DNA from: Myxococcales bacterium
GTDB lineage: Bacteria > Myxococcota_A > Polyangia > Nannocystales > Nannocystaceae
Length of the DNA: 64,000 bases
NCBI GenBank assembly: GCA_014240065.1
Contig: JAAZXR010000015.1
Coordinates: 1-64,000 of the forward strand
Direction of reading: 5' to 3'
Below are positions 24,744 through 34,252 of the stretch, piece by piece. The translations under genes and the position numbers were made by a program. Every line of letters begins with the position of its first letter. The stretch's first letter is position 1. The notes under the pieces are model-generated. The model did not search any database, had not been told where the DNA came from, and saw only the letters and a list, made by a program, of their open reading frames with translations.

Positions 24744-25214
24744 ATGGCCGCATCGTCCCATCGCGTGCTGGTGTTGCACGGCCCCAACCTTGACCGGCTG
24801 GGTCTTCGTGAGCCGGCTGTGTACGGCACGATGACGCTCGATGCCTTAAATGAGCGAATAGAGGCCTATGGCGCGGCCCGTGGGCTCGCCGTGGAGTGTT
24901 TTCAGACGAATTCCCAAGGCGCCTTGATCGACGCGATCCATCGCGCAGCCGGGTTCGACGGGCTGGTTGTGAACCCTGCGGGATATACGCACACGAGCGT
25001 GGCGTTGCACGACGCCTTGCTATCAGTGCCGACTCCAAGTATCGAGGTGCACCTAAGCAATCTTTATGCGAGAGAGTCCTTCCGGCACACCTCGGTCACA
25101 GCGGCCGCTTGCAGCGGCGTTATCATGGGCCTCGGCCCCGCGAGCTACGAACTCGCCCTCGAGTACCTCCTCTCTAACTTCACAACGAACGACGCCGAAC
25201 CTGACCATGTCTGA
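24744..25214 (+). CDS. aroQ: Type II 3-dehydroquinate dehydratase
   Basis: AroQ dehydrates 3-dehydroquinate to 3-dehydroshikimate. The 156-aa protein has the type II motifs LVLHGPNLDRLGLREPAVYG (active-site Tyr), CFQTNSQGALIDAIHRA and VNPAGYTHTSVALHDAL, and the His region EVHLSNLYARESFRHTS. The last 8 nt overlap accB, a neighbourhood (aroQ-accB-accC) known in many proteobacteria. The start is ATG 24744. Confidence 0.97.
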   Translation: MAASSHRVLVLHGPNLDRLGLREPAVYGTMTLDALNERIEAYGAARGLAVECFQTNSQGALIDAIHRAAGFDGLVVNPAGYTHTSVALHDALLSVPTPSIEVHLSNLYARESFRHTSVTAAACSGVIMGLGPASYELALEYLLSNFTTNDAEPDHV

Positions 25215-25695
25215 TTCAAAGCTCCCCGATGTCACCTATGTGCGCGAGCTCGCCAGGGTATTCAAGCAGTACGGACTCGACGAAGTCGAGATCGAAACCG
25301 GAGATCAACGGGTGCTGCTGCGACGAGCGGGGACAGCGGCCGCGGCTACAGTCGTGACTGCGGTCGCGCCACAGGCCGCCGCACCAGCCGCCGCGCCAGT
25401 CGCGGCCGAGACACCGCCCGCCGCCGCACCCAAGGTTGAGCAGATCTCCGAGGAGGGGGAATTCATCACCTCACCGTTCGTGGGAACTTTCTACGCGCGA
25501 CCAAAGCCGGAAGATCCGTCCTTCGTCAAGGTGGGCGACACCGTCGCCGCGGGCGCGACGGTGTGTATCGTCGAAGCCATGAAGCTGTTCAACGAGATTC
25601 AGACGGAAGAGGCTGTGGAGATCCTTGAGGCCCTCGTGGAGGACGGCAAAATGGTCGAGTTCGGGGCAAAACTCTTCAGGATTAGACGAGCGTGA
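25207..25695 (+). CDS. accB: Biotin carboxyl carrier protein of acetyl-CoA carboxylase
   Basis: AccB carries biotin between the biotin carboxylase and carboxyltransferase subunits in the first step of fatty acid synthesis. The 162-aa protein has an N-terminal helical part (YVRELARVFKQYGLDEVEIE), an Ala/Pro linker (about 42-76) and the biotinyl domain with EAMKLFN, biotin on Lys126. It overlaps aroQ by 8 nt and accC by 4 nt, a translationally coupled pair. Confidence 0.97.
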   Translation: MSDSKLPDVTYVRELARVFKQYGLDEVEIETGDQRVLLRRAGTAAAATVVTAVAPQAAAPAAAPVAAETPPAAAPKVEQISEEGEFITSPFVGTFYARPKPEDPSFVKVGDTVAAGATVCIVEAMKLFNEIQTEEAVEILEALVEDGKMVEFGAKLFRIRRA

Positions 25696-27068
25696 CAGCA
25701 CAGATTTCCAAGGTGCTCATCGCGAACCGCGGTGAGATCGCACTCCGCGTTATTCGGGCTTGTCGAGAGATGGGGCTCAAGACCGTGGCCGTCTACTCGG
25801 AGGCCGACGAGCACGCTTTGCACGTGCGTTTCGCCGATGAGGCGATTTGCATTGGACCGGCGTCTGCGCAGCTCAGCTACCTCAACATCCCCAACATCAT
25901 CGCCGCCGCGGAGATCAGCGGCGCGGACGCCGTACATCCCGGCTACGGGTTCTTGTCGGAGCGGGCCGAGTTTGCAGAGGTGGTTGAGAAGTGCGGGATG
26001 ATCTTTATCGGGCCCACGCCAGAGCATATGCGAATGATGGGCGACAAGGTGCGCGCGCGCGAGACCATGATCGAGGCCGGCGTGCCAGTGCTCCCTGGGA
26101 CAGGGGTCCTGACCTCGGGCGAGGAGGCCGTCAAGGCGGCTGAAGACATCGGGCTCCCCGTGATATTGAAGGCGTCCGCGGGGGGCGGTGGTCGCGGCAT
26201 GAAGATCGTGCGGGAGCTCGACAGAATCGCCGCGACGCTGGCGACCGCCCAGGCAGAAGCGCTCGCGGCGTTCGGATGCGGCGACATGTATATCGAGCGC
26301 TACGTCGAGCGCCCGCGACACGTGGAGGTGCAGGTGGTCGCGGACAACCACGGCAACGTGATCGACCTGCTCGAGCGCGAGTGCTCGATTCAACGCCGGC
26401 ACCAAAAGCTGGTAGAGGAGGCGCCCTGCGCGAATCTCTCCGAGGAAGTTCGGGAAGCGATGCTCGCCGCGGCTGTGAAGGCGGCCAAGGCCATCGACTA
26501 CCGCTCCGTAGGCACGGTCGAGTTTTTGCTCGACGGTGACAAGTTCTACTTCATGGAGATGAACACGCGGGTGCAGGTGGAGCACTGCGTCACCGAGATG
26601 ATCACGGGCGTGGACATTGTCCAAGAGCAGATCCGGCTCGCGGAGGGGGAGGCCATCGGGCACCTCAACCGTCGCCATCGGGCACGCGGGCACGCGATTG
26701 AGGTCCGCATTAACGCAGAGGATCCGGTGACCTTCGCGCCACACCCGGGCGTCATCTCTGCCCTGCATTTTCCGGGCGGGACCGGCGTGCGGGTGGATTC
26801 ACATATCTACCAGGGCTACACCGTGTCCCCCCACTACGACTCGATGTTGGCCAAGCTCATTGTCCACGCACCGGACCGGGAGCGCGCGCTTCGCCGGCTC
26901 CGCCGGGCGCTCGGAGAGTCTGTGGTCGAGGGTATCTCCACGAATATTCCGCTCCACCGCTGGCTCCTCAAACAAGACGCATTTCAATCCGGAGAATACG
27001 ACACTCACTTTTTAGAACTCAATCTCGACGGCGCCGCGATATTGTCGGAGGCGCACGCTCAGGTGTAA
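25692..27068 (+). CDS. accC: Biotin carboxylase subunit of acetyl-CoA carboxylase
   Basis: AccC carboxylates AccB-bound biotin with ATP and bicarbonate. The 458-aa protein starts KVLIANRGEIALRVIRACRE, has the ATP-grasp glycine-rich loop KASAGGGGRGMKIV, ERECSIQRRHQKLVEEAPC and the catalytic FYFMEMNTRVQVEHCVTEM segment. The C-terminal extension past residue 440 is short. The GTG start overlaps accB by 4 nt. Confidence 0.97.
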   Translation: MTAQISKVLIANRGEIALRVIRACREMGLKTVAVYSEADEHALHVRFADEAICIGPASAQLSYLNIPNIIAAAEISGADAVHPGYGFLSERAEFAEVVEKCGMIFIGPTPEHMRMMGDKVRARETMIEAGVPVLPGTGVLTSGEEAVKAAEDIGLPVILKASAGGGGRGMKIVRELDRIAATLATAQAEALAAFGCGDMYIERYVERPRHVEVQVVADNHGNVIDLLERECSIQRRHQKLVEEAPCANLSEEVREAMLAAAVKAAKAIDYRSVGTVEFLLDGDKFYFMEMNTRVQVEHCVTEMITGVDIVQEQIRLAEGEAIGHLNRRHRARGHAIEVRINAEDPVTFAPHPGVISALHFPGGTGVRVDSHIYQGYTVSPHYDSMLAKLIVHAPDRERALRRLRRALGESVVEGISTNIPLHRWLLKQDAFQSGEYDTHFLELNLDGAAILSEAHAQV

Positions 27069-27077
27069 CAAGACGAC

Positions 27078-29798
27078 GTGGCATTTCGAAGAGATAAAGT
27101 GATCGCCGCAGCAGAGCGCTACTCTGCGAAGGGGCAGCATTCGAAGGCGGCGAAGGGCTACCAGACGATCGTTGATCATGATCCAAAGGACACGCGCACC
27201 TGGCTGCTGCTCGCGGATTGTCTCGTCCGGGCGGGGGACACCAAGCAGGCCATTGAAAAGTACACGCAGGTGGCGAAATTCTTCGGCCAAGCCAAGGACT
27301 TCCAGAAGGCGCTGGCGGTGTATCGCCAGGTCCTGAACATCGACGACACACGTCTGGATATTCAGATCCGTTGCGCGGAGCTCTTGCGAGAGATGGGGCG
27401 GACGGCGGACTCCATCGCGATGTACGAGCGGACGGCGCAGGGCTATATGCACAACGGCAAGAGCACCGACGCGTTCGCCTTGTATCGGCTCGTGGTGCAG
27501 CTTGAGCCCACGCAGATCACCAAGCGCCTGCGACTCGCCGAGCTCCTCTCGCGTGACGGCATCGTCGACGAAGCGATCAAGACCTTCCAAGAGTGCGCAG
27601 ACTTTTTGTACGCCGAGTCGCGATTCGACGAGTACGTCCGCGTCTCGGAGCGCCTGCTGTATCACGACGCTGATCGGCCCGACGAGATTCGCCGGCTCGC
27701 GCACGCCTACCTCGGCACGAAGCAGCCGCGCAAGGCGCTGTTAAAGCTCAACTTGTTGCTTCAGTCTCACACGGACGACCCGGAGGGGCTCGAGCTGCTG
27801 GCGGAGACCATGTTCGCGATGGGCAAGGTGGAGAAGGCGTGCTCGGTCATCGCGGAGCTCGCTCGCAAGCTGTCGTCGTCTTCATCGGCATCGGAAGACG
27901 TGGAGACCGCCATGAGGGTGATCGAGCGCGGGCTCCAATGGAGTCCCGGGGACACCGATCTCTCGGCGGCCAAGCGCAGGATCTCCGCCATCCACGGGGT
28001 CGGAGCGTCTCCCAAGTCGACGTCGCAAAGCGGAGTCGGTGGGCTCTCGTTTGACGACGAGGACTTCGACGACGGTGAGGACGATCTGTTGACGGGCGAT
28101 CTCTCCTCGCCAGCCCTCGACGAGTCGTCGGTAGACGCCGTCGAGGAGATCGAGGAGTTCGACGAACTCGAGGAGATTGAGGAGTTCGAGGAGATTGAGG
28201 AACTCGACAGCGTCGAGGTGGTCGACGACGTCGAGGTGTTCGATGAGCCCGACGCCTACCAGGACTCTGATCAGATTTCTCTCGTGGATGGAGTCAAATC
28301 GGAGACGGAGCCGGACGACGCCTCCGCTTCGCAGGGGAGCGCGGAGGTCGCCGGCGACGCCAAGCTCTTTAGGGATCCGGGGCTCCACGAGATTCGCGTG
28401 CTCTTGAAATTCGGCCTCTGGAAACAGGCGAGTCACGTCGCCGAGTCGTGGGTCCGCGCGAACGGTGATTCGCCGAGCGCTCGCGGGCTCGGAGGGATCG
28501 CGCAGATCAATCTTGATGACAAGGCGCTCGGCGGCGAGGCGGTGCTCAACGCGGCGCGCGCGCTACGAGACAGCGACCCGCCGGTGGCAAAGTTCTTTGT
28601 GGAGACGCTCGTGGCTGCCGATGTGATGGCGGCGGAGGCGGTCGCGATGCTGGAGTCACGCGACGACGCGCCCCAGGACACGGAGCAGGACGTGGCCGCC
28701 AGCGCGACGGAGCTGTCGCTCGGTGAGATGGAGGAGCTCACCGCGTCCCAGATTGAGATGGAGGTCGAGGGCGAGCGTGACGAATCATCCGGCTTATTCG
28801 AGATCGAGGATCTCGACGACGAGCGCGCGGTGTCTGAGGTTGACGCGGGCGAGCGCTTGGCGGAGGTCGTCGACGACGACGACGAGGACTTCGCGCTGCC
28901 CTCCGACGACGACATGGGGGCTTCGCTGACGGCCGGAACCCTCAACCACGATCCCTTTGAAGACAGCCTCACCGACCAAATCGACGAGATCTCTGTCGTG
29001 GATGATGACGACCTGTCCGCAGGAGCGCCCGTCGGTGACGCAGCTGATGAGGACACGCCCGAGGTGGCAGCGGAGTCGGTCGAGCCAGAGGTCGAGGAGC
29101 CCGTCGAGTGGCCGGACATCTCCGATGAACTCGAGGAGCTCGATTTTTATATGGCGCAGGAGCTCGAGGACGACGCGCGCGTCACCTACTTGGAGATCGT
29201 GCGGCAGCACCCGGGACATCCGGGGCTCGTGCCGTTTTCGCACCTGATGGATGATGAAGAATCAGAGGCGACCGAGGGGGAGGCGTCGCTCATCAACGTG
29301 GACGAAGAGGCCCCGGCCTTCAGCTTTGATGATGATGAGGATGACGGCGACTATCTCGCGGCGATCTTTGACGCGGACGCCCCCGAGAAAAAATCGGACA
29401 AGGGCGCCGCGAAAAAGGCGCCCAAGGCGCGCGCGGAGGTCAGCGATGCGGCCGCCACCGATCACTACGATCTCGGGGTCGCCTACCACGGCATGGGTCT
29501 AGGGAACGACGCCATCGCCGCGTTTGATCGCGCGGCGGAGGATCCTGAGTGGAAGTGTCGGGCGGCGATCATGGTCGCCAACATCCTGTCGTCACAAGGA
29601 GACGCCGACGGCGCCGTGGCTCGACTCCTCGCGGGATTGGATCTGGCGCGCAATGATGATGAGAGGTCAGAGTCGCAGTTCGAGATCGCGTTGCTGCTCA
29701 AGGGTCAAGGAGACGCCGCCGGGGCCATCGAAGTGATGGAGCGGGTGGACTCAGGCTTCAGAGACCGCGACCAACGCCTCGCGGACTGGCGCGGCTAG
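27078..29798 (+). CDS. Large acidic TPR protein, 906 aa
   Basis: The N-terminal 250 residues hold tetratricopeptide repeats (for example DTRTWLLLADCLVRAGDTKQ, ADSIAMYERTAQGYMHNGKS), followed by a very acidic region (about 320-450; runs such as DELEEIEEFEEIEEL), a second mixed helical part, another acidic stretch (about 560-760) and a last TPR-like domain at the C-terminus (AAATDHYDLGVAYHGMGLGN). No signal peptide or membrane segment is seen, so it is probably a cytoplasmic scaffold. The GTG start is 9 nt after the accC stop. The acidic blocks resemble low-complexity linkers in scaffold proteins. The function is unknown. Confidence 0.85.
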   Translation: MAFRRDKVIAAAERYSAKGQHSKAAKGYQTIVDHDPKDTRTWLLLADCLVRAGDTKQAIEKYTQVAKFFGQAKDFQKALAVYRQVLNIDDTRLDIQIRCAELLREMGRTADSIAMYERTAQGYMHNGKSTDAFALYRLVVQLEPTQITKRLRLAELLSRDGIVDEAIKTFQECADFLYAESRFDEYVRVSERLLYHDADRPDEIRRLAHAYLGTKQPRKALLKLNLLLQSHTDDPEGLELLAETMFAMGKVEKACSVIAELARKLSSSSSASEDVETAMRVIERGLQWSPGDTDLSAAKRRISAIHGVGASPKSTSQSGVGGLSFDDEDFDDGEDDLLTGDLSSPALDESSVDAVEEIEEFDELEEIEEFEEIEELDSVEVVDDVEVFDEPDAYQDSDQISLVDGVKSETEPDDASASQGSAEVAGDAKLFRDPGLHEIRVLLKFGLWKQASHVAESWVRANGDSPSARGLGGIAQINLDDKALGGEAVLNAARALRDSDPPVAKFFVETLVAADVMAAEAVAMLESRDDAPQDTEQDVAASATELSLGEMEELTASQIEMEVEGERDESSGLFEIEDLDDERAVSEVDAGERLAEVVDDDDEDFALPSDDDMGASLTAGTLNHDPFEDSLTDQIDEISVVDDDDLSAGAPVGDAADEDTPEVAAESVEPEVEEPVEWPDISDELEELDFYMAQELEDDARVTYLEIVRQHPGHPGLVPFSHLMDDEESEATEGEASLINVDEEAPAFSFDDDEDDGDYLAAIFDADAPEKKSDKGAAKKAPKARAEVSDAAATDHYDLGVAYHGMGLGNDAIAAFDRAAEDPEWKCRAAIMVANILSSQGDADGAVARLLAGLDLARNDDERSESQFEIALLLKGQGDAAGAIEVMERVDSGFRDRDQRLADWRG

Positions 29799-29828
29799 CG
29801 GCGGACGGAGTGCGTCACACGTGAGCGG

Positions 29829-31865
29829 CTATTTGCGGGCGAGCGACAACAGCTTGGCGGAGAAGACTTCGACTCGATCACAGCGCTCGAGGGCCGCTGA
29901 TTCGAACAGCGCCTCGACGCTCGGGAGCCGGAAGATCGCCGCCTGAGGGCTGCTGGTGAGGACCCTGAGGGCCTCGCACATCCCGCCCGGGAGGCTCATC
30001 AGCTGGGCGTAGATCGCGTTCGTGCGCTCACGCTGGCCGGACACCGAGAGCCAGCTCAGCAGGGGGCTCCACGCGCGCGACGCACCGTCGAGTCCCGCGC
30101 GGTACAGCACGAGCTCGCCCTGCTCGATACTCCCGAGGTGAAACAGCAAATCACCGGCCTCGACATTGCTCTCATGGACGATCTTTTTCAGCGGCCACGA
30201 GTGAGGCGCGGTCGTCGGTGCGCGGAGCATCGTGGCGTGATTGGATGGGATCCTCGTCTGTTCGGCCGCCGCCACCGCGGTGGAGATGCCCATGAGCTCC
30301 GGGTCGATGATCGCCAGGCTCCTCCCCGCGAGCTCATAGCGGCCGAGGCTCCTGCGGTAGCGCGCGCGCTCGAGCTGCATCAGGGCGAACGGAGGGCGCG
30401 CTTCCAAAGCGAGGTCAACCAGCGAGGTGTGAGAGGCGATAGAGGGCGCTTGCCTCACGCGCTCGCCATCGAAGATGAACCAGTAGAGCGGGCCTGACTC
30501 GATGGCCCAGCGGGCATCCCAGCGCCCCTCAAGGCTGAACGAGTCCGAGAGCAGGCGCTGCCCCGCGGCGTTCCATGACACCACGGCGGGGACCAGGGTT
30601 TCGTCGGAGAAATCGTCGACCGACCGGATCACGAGATCGGGTCGAACGCCGTGGCGCCGCTGGAGGTGCTGGAGCTGCGCGCGGACGGAAGGATGGACCA
30701 AGAACACCACGTCACGCGGAGCGGCCAACCCTCTCTCAACCAACCGCAGCAGCGAGGTGGTGGGGCGTTGAAGTCGGGCGCCATCGGTCCACGCGGCGCC
30801 AAGGTTCGCCCACAAGAGCAGCCCGACCGCCGCGACGCTCGCGAACGTCTGCGCGAGGGGCACGTTCCTGGTGAAGGTTCCCGCCAGCCATATCCACCCG
30901 CCCGCGCACACCGAGAGCAGGCACGCAGCCGGCAAGCCACCCGCGATCGGTTCGCCTCGGCATGTGACGATGATCGAGGCGGTGGTGATCACGATCATGG
31001 TGAGACCACCTCGCCACCGGAGGGGGGCGATGAGGACCAAGAGCAGCGCCCAGGCCGGCAGGTAGAGGCGCGGGAGGAATCCGGGAGGGGCGTGGCGCAG
31101 GCTCTCGACGTGAATCTGGGCGGGCGCCGGCGCGTCGAATAGCGGCGACATCCACCGCGGCTCAAGCCAGGAAGTCGCGACGACGACCAGGCTCGCGAAG
31201 CCCCCAAGTAACAGGACGGTCTTCCAAGGGATCGGGCTCACGCTGCGCCGCTTGCCCTTGAATCTCCGCGTCACGGCGGCGGCGATCAGCAGACCCCCCA
31301 TGATGATGCCCGCGTGGACGTCGATGAGGGCGAGCCACATCGCAGCCGCGATTGTATGGACGAAGGCCCTGCCGGTGACCTTGCCGTGTCGAACCAGCGC
31401 TTGGATGATCGCGAAGACCCCGAGCATCGTGATGATGCTGAACAGAAGATTTGCGAGCGTGGTGACCGGGGGGCTGTCGTTCGATGTGACGATGGCCCAC
31501 GCAGATTCGGAGGCGAGCAGCGCGGCGATGACCGAGGCCAGCGCACGAGAGGGCCCACGAAATAAAGAGAGTCCACCCCGGCAGACGATCACGCTCAGGC
31601 AGATCACGGCAGCAAAGATCCATAGATCGAAGCGGGCATCGAGCGCCGCGATAGGCGTGCGCTCGACAAAATCGTGCAGCGCCGTATGGAGTACGCCGGG
31701 GCTGTCGTAACCCACGCCGCCCGCGCAATGGTCGTCTACCCACCGGTCGGGGGTGACTCCGAACGTCCAGCGCAGCGAGATCGCGGCGACCAGCGCGCTC
31801 TGCGTGATAAGCGCACCTCGGATGGGTGCTCGGGGTGTGGGCACAGCGCCGCTTCGCGAGGGCAT
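29829..31865 (-). CDS. Polytopic membrane protein, 678 aa, unknown function
   Basis: The N-terminal 400 residues contain about ten hydrophobic helices (for example IFAAVICLSVIVCRG, TLANLLFSIITMLGVFAIIQ, VLLLGGFASLVVVATSW), followed by a soluble C-terminal half with no recognised fold. The first part, containing short Asp- and His-rich loops (DDHCAGGVGYDSP), resembles membrane glycosyltransferases of the DUF2723/O-antigen type but the match is loose. The ATG at 31865 has TAGGAT 8 nt upstream. The gene runs opposite to tig and shares its promoter region. Confidence 0.75.
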   Translation of the reverse strand: MPSRSGAVPTPRAPIRGALITQSALVAAISLRWTFGVTPDRWVDDHCAGGVGYDSPGVLHTALHDFVERTPIAALDARFDLWIFAAVICLSVIVCRGGLSLFRGPSRALASVIAALLASESAWAIVTSNDSPPVTTLANLLFSIITMLGVFAIIQALVRHGKVTGRAFVHTIAAAMWLALIDVHAGIIMGGLLIAAAVTRRFKGKRRSVSPIPWKTVLLLGGFASLVVVATSWLEPRWMSPLFDAPAPAQIHVESLRHAPPGFLPRLYLPAWALLLVLIAPLRWRGGLTMIVITTASIIVTCRGEPIAGGLPAACLLSVCAGGWIWLAGTFTRNVPLAQTFASVAAVGLLLWANLGAAWTDGARLQRPTTSLLRLVERGLAAPRDVVFLVHPSVRAQLQHLQRRHGVRPDLVIRSVDDFSDETLVPAVVSWNAAGQRLLSDSFSLEGRWDARWAIESGPLYWFIFDGERVRQAPSIASHTSLVDLALEARPPFALMQLERARYRRSLGRYELAGRSLAIIDPELMGISTAVAAAEQTRIPSNHATMLRAPTTAPHSWPLKKIVHESNVEAGDLLFHLGSIEQGELVLYRAGLDGASRAWSPLLSWLSVSGQRERTNAIYAQLMSLPGGMCEALRVLTSSPQAAIFRLPSVEALFESAALERCDRVEVFSAKLLSLARK

Positions 31866-31873
31866 GTACCGAA

Positions 31874-31879
31874 ATCCTA
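31874..31879 (-). promoter_or_regulatory. -10-like hexamer TAGGAT
   Basis: On the minus strand 8 nt before ATG 31865, consistent with a leaderless transcript. Confidence 0.5.
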
Positions 31880-31900
31880 GCAGGACGTGCCTTCATCTAG

Positions 31901-31929
31901 TTGGCATCGAATTGGTGCTCTGCTAAGAG
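31901..31929 (+). promoter_or_regulatory. Possible tig promoter
   Basis: TTGGCA (31901-31906), 17-bp spacer, TAAGAG (31924-31929). The -35 is good, the -10 poor. Transcription would begin about 13 nt before ATG 31949. Confidence 0.3.
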
Positions 31930-31948
31930 ACGCCTCCGGGACCAAACC

Positions 31949-33289
31949 ATGGAAAGTCAGCTCGAAAAGATCAGTGCAGTCGAGTGCCGCGTGCGCGTCA
32001 CCATCCCTTGGAATCAGCTTGAAGGGCGCTTTCACGGCAAGTTCAAGGAACTCAAAGGCCGCGTGCGCCTGCCAGGATTTCGTCCAGGGAAGGTGCCATT
32101 GCCGATGCTTGAGCGCCTGTACGGCTCCTCGGTTCGACAAGAACTTGCGCGAGATCTTGTGCAGGAGACCTTCGAGACGGCGGTGGGCCAACACGACACC
32201 ACCCCGCTCACCAAGCCGGTGATGGAGTCGGGCAATATCGAGCGCGAGCGAGACTTCACCTACACCGCGCGGTTTGAGGTGGCGCCGTCCATCGAGCCGA
32301 CCGACTACACCGGGCTCGAGGTGCGCCGTCGACCCAGCGTAACGGACGAGTCAAAGGTTCAAGCGCGCCTCGATAAGAAGCAGGCGGAGCTCACGGAGGT
32401 GCAGCCGATTCCAGAGGATTCCCCGCGCAAGAATACCCAAGACGGGGACATCTGGACTGTGGACATCGTCGGGAAGCTCGGCGCCCAAGACATCAACATC
32501 AAGGAAGCTCGGGTCGAGCTCGGATCGACAAATGAGGTCATCCCCGGCTTCGGGGCGCAGTTTGCTGAGGTCGCATTGTCGGAGGTCGGCAGCACCAAGA
32601 CGATGAACTTCATGCCGCCCCAAGAGGGGTTAAAGCCAGAGTTCCTGGGACAAGAGGCCGCTCTTGAGGTCGCGCTGCGCGAGGTTCGCGAGAAGGTCGT
32701 GCCAGAACTCGACGACGAGTTCGCCAAGGACACCGGCGAAGCGGAGAGCATGAAAGAGCTCCGCGCGAAGTATGGCGAAGAAGTCAGCGAGGAGGACGAA
32801 GCGGAGGCGGAGCGTGAGGCGCGCCTGCGATTGGTCAAGGACATCCTCGGGCGCAACGACTTCGATCCGGCGCCGTCAATGATCGACCGAGAGGTGGCTG
32901 CCCAGGTCGACATGTATCGACGGCAGCTCGCGCAGCAAGGGCTCGATTTTGACGCCATCGGCACCACACCGGTCGCGATGGCGGATCAGATGCGGCCGCA
33001 GGCGAGCTTCAACGTGAAGGCATTTTTGCTGCTCGACGCGATCGGCAAGAAGGAGGACATCGACGTGTCCGACGACGAGCTGTCCGAGGAGATCAAGGAG
33101 CTCGCCACGGAGCGAAATCAAAACCCCGAGCGGCTGCGGGCGCAGATGGAGAAATCGCAGGAGATCATCCTCATCCGCGCGCAGATGCGTGAAGAGCGGA
33201 TCCTCGACTTCCTGATGGGCAAGTCCACGGTCACGGAGGCTCCAGATCCCGAGGCTGAGGCCGAGGCCGGGCCCGAGAGCACCGAATAG
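31949..33289 (+). CDS. tig: Trigger factor
   Basis: Trigger factor is the ribosome-bound chaperone and peptidyl-prolyl isomerase. The N-terminal ribosome-binding domain has the signature stretch GFRPGKVPLPMLERLYG (around residues 42-60); a degenerate FKBP-type domain follows at about 150-240; the C-terminal helical arms fill the rest. It is 446 aa long with an acidic tail of PEAEAEAGPE. It lies 300 bp upstream of clpP-clpX, the conserved tig-clpP-clpX order of bacteria. Confidence 0.96.
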   Translation: MESQLEKISAVECRVRVTIPWNQLEGRFHGKFKELKGRVRLPGFRPGKVPLPMLERLYGSSVRQELARDLVQETFETAVGQHDTTPLTKPVMESGNIERERDFTYTARFEVAPSIEPTDYTGLEVRRRPSVTDESKVQARLDKKQAELTEVQPIPEDSPRKNTQDGDIWTVDIVGKLGAQDINIKEARVELGSTNEVIPGFGAQFAEVALSEVGSTKTMNFMPPQEGLKPEFLGQEAALEVALREVREKVVPELDDEFAKDTGEAESMKELRAKYGEEVSEEDEAEAEREARLRLVKDILGRNDFDPAPSMIDREVAAQVDMYRRQLAQQGLDFDAIGTTPVAMADQMRPQASFNVKAFLLLDAIGKKEDIDVSDDELSEEIKELATERNQNPERLRAQMEKSQEIILIRAQMREERILDFLMGKSTVTEAPDPEAEAEAGPESTE

Positions 33290-33589
33290 GGCGCGATTTG
33301 TGGGGGCGGCGCTGCGCGCGATCCCTGCGTCGACGGTGCTGGCCCTCAACGGGAACGAGCCCCGCCTACGGGCCTAGAACCGGACCTGACATTCGCAGGC
33401 TGGCCCAGTCCCGCGCAGGAATTGCACACGATTTGCGCGCTCCACGACGCCCCCGTCCGCGCCGTCCCGAAAGGGCCCTGTAGGCCGCGTTACAGTAGGT
33501 TCGCGCCGCCGCCAGAGAATCACAGGTGGCTCATTTCCTCCCCTTGCGCGCTCGCGCTCGGCCGGTCAACATAAGGGTTCAGTTCCACC
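33290..33589. other. 300-bp tig-clpP intergenic region
   Basis: There is no gene. A TACAGT hexamer at 33491-33496 could be a -10 for clpP, but it lacks a good -35. No terminator after tig and no sigma32-type promoter could be recognised. Confidence 0.5.
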
Positions 33590-34249
33590 ATGGTGTACGA
33601 GAAACATACCAACAGCGAGCGCGCCCCTGTCCCCGACGTTTCATCGGCGAGCATCCCCTTCGTGGTCGAGCAAACCCACCGGGGAGAGCGATCGTGGGAT
33701 ATCTACAGCCGACTGCTCAAGGACCGCATCGTGTTCTTGGGCACGCCGGTCAATGACCACGTCGCCAGCCTTATCATCGCGCAGCTTTTGTTCCTCGAGT
33801 CCGAGGACCCAGACAAAGACATTCGCATGTACATCAACTCGCCGGGTGGGGTCGTGACCGCCGGGCTCGCGATTTACGACACCATGCAGTACGTGAAGTG
33901 CGACGTCGCGACCTACTGCATGGGCCAGGCCGCTTCGATGGGGGCGTTCCTGCTCGCCGGGGGTAAGAAGGGGAAGCGCTTCGCCCTCCCCAACGCGCGG
34001 ATAATGATTCATCAACCCCTCGGCGGCGCGCAGGGACAGGCCACCGACATCGAGATTCAGGCCAATGAGATTCTGCGGCTCAAGGAGCGGCTCAACAAGA
34101 TCCTCGGAGAGAACTGCAGCCGTGACGTCAAGGAGATCTTGGCGGACACAGAGCGCGACAACTTTATGGACGCTGGGAGAGCGAAAGAGTACGGGTTGAT
34201 CGACGAAGTGCTCACGCGGCCAGAAGACAAGGGAAAAGATAGCGAGTGA
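33590..34249 (+). CDS. clpP: ATP-dependent Clp protease proteolytic subunit
   Basis: ClpP is the tetradecameric serine protease of the ClpXP system. The 219-aa protein has catalytic triad Ser116 (GQAASMGAF), His141 (MIHQPLGG) and Asp190 (DTERDNFM); their spacing is the same as in E. coli. The N-terminal propeptide-like segment of about 20 residues precedes [22 protein letters not shown]. The start is ATG 33590 with AAGGG about 13 nt upstream. It lies 3 nt before clpX. Confidence 0.98.
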   Translation: MVYEKHTNSERAPVPDVSSASIPFVVEQTHRGERSWDIYSRLLKDRIVFLGTPVNDHVASLIIAQLLFLESEDPDKDIRMYINSPGGVVTAGLAIYDTMQYVKCDVATYCMGQAASMGAFLLAGGKKGKRFALPNARIMIHQPLGGAQGQATDIEIQANEILRLKERLNKILGENCSRDVKEILADTERDNFMDAGRAKEYGLIDEVLTRPEDKGKDSE

Positions 34250-34252
34250 GCC

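Noticed and set aside
33290-33589. Sigma32 promoter upstream of clpP
   Set aside because: No CTTGAA-N13-CCCCAT-like pair could be found.
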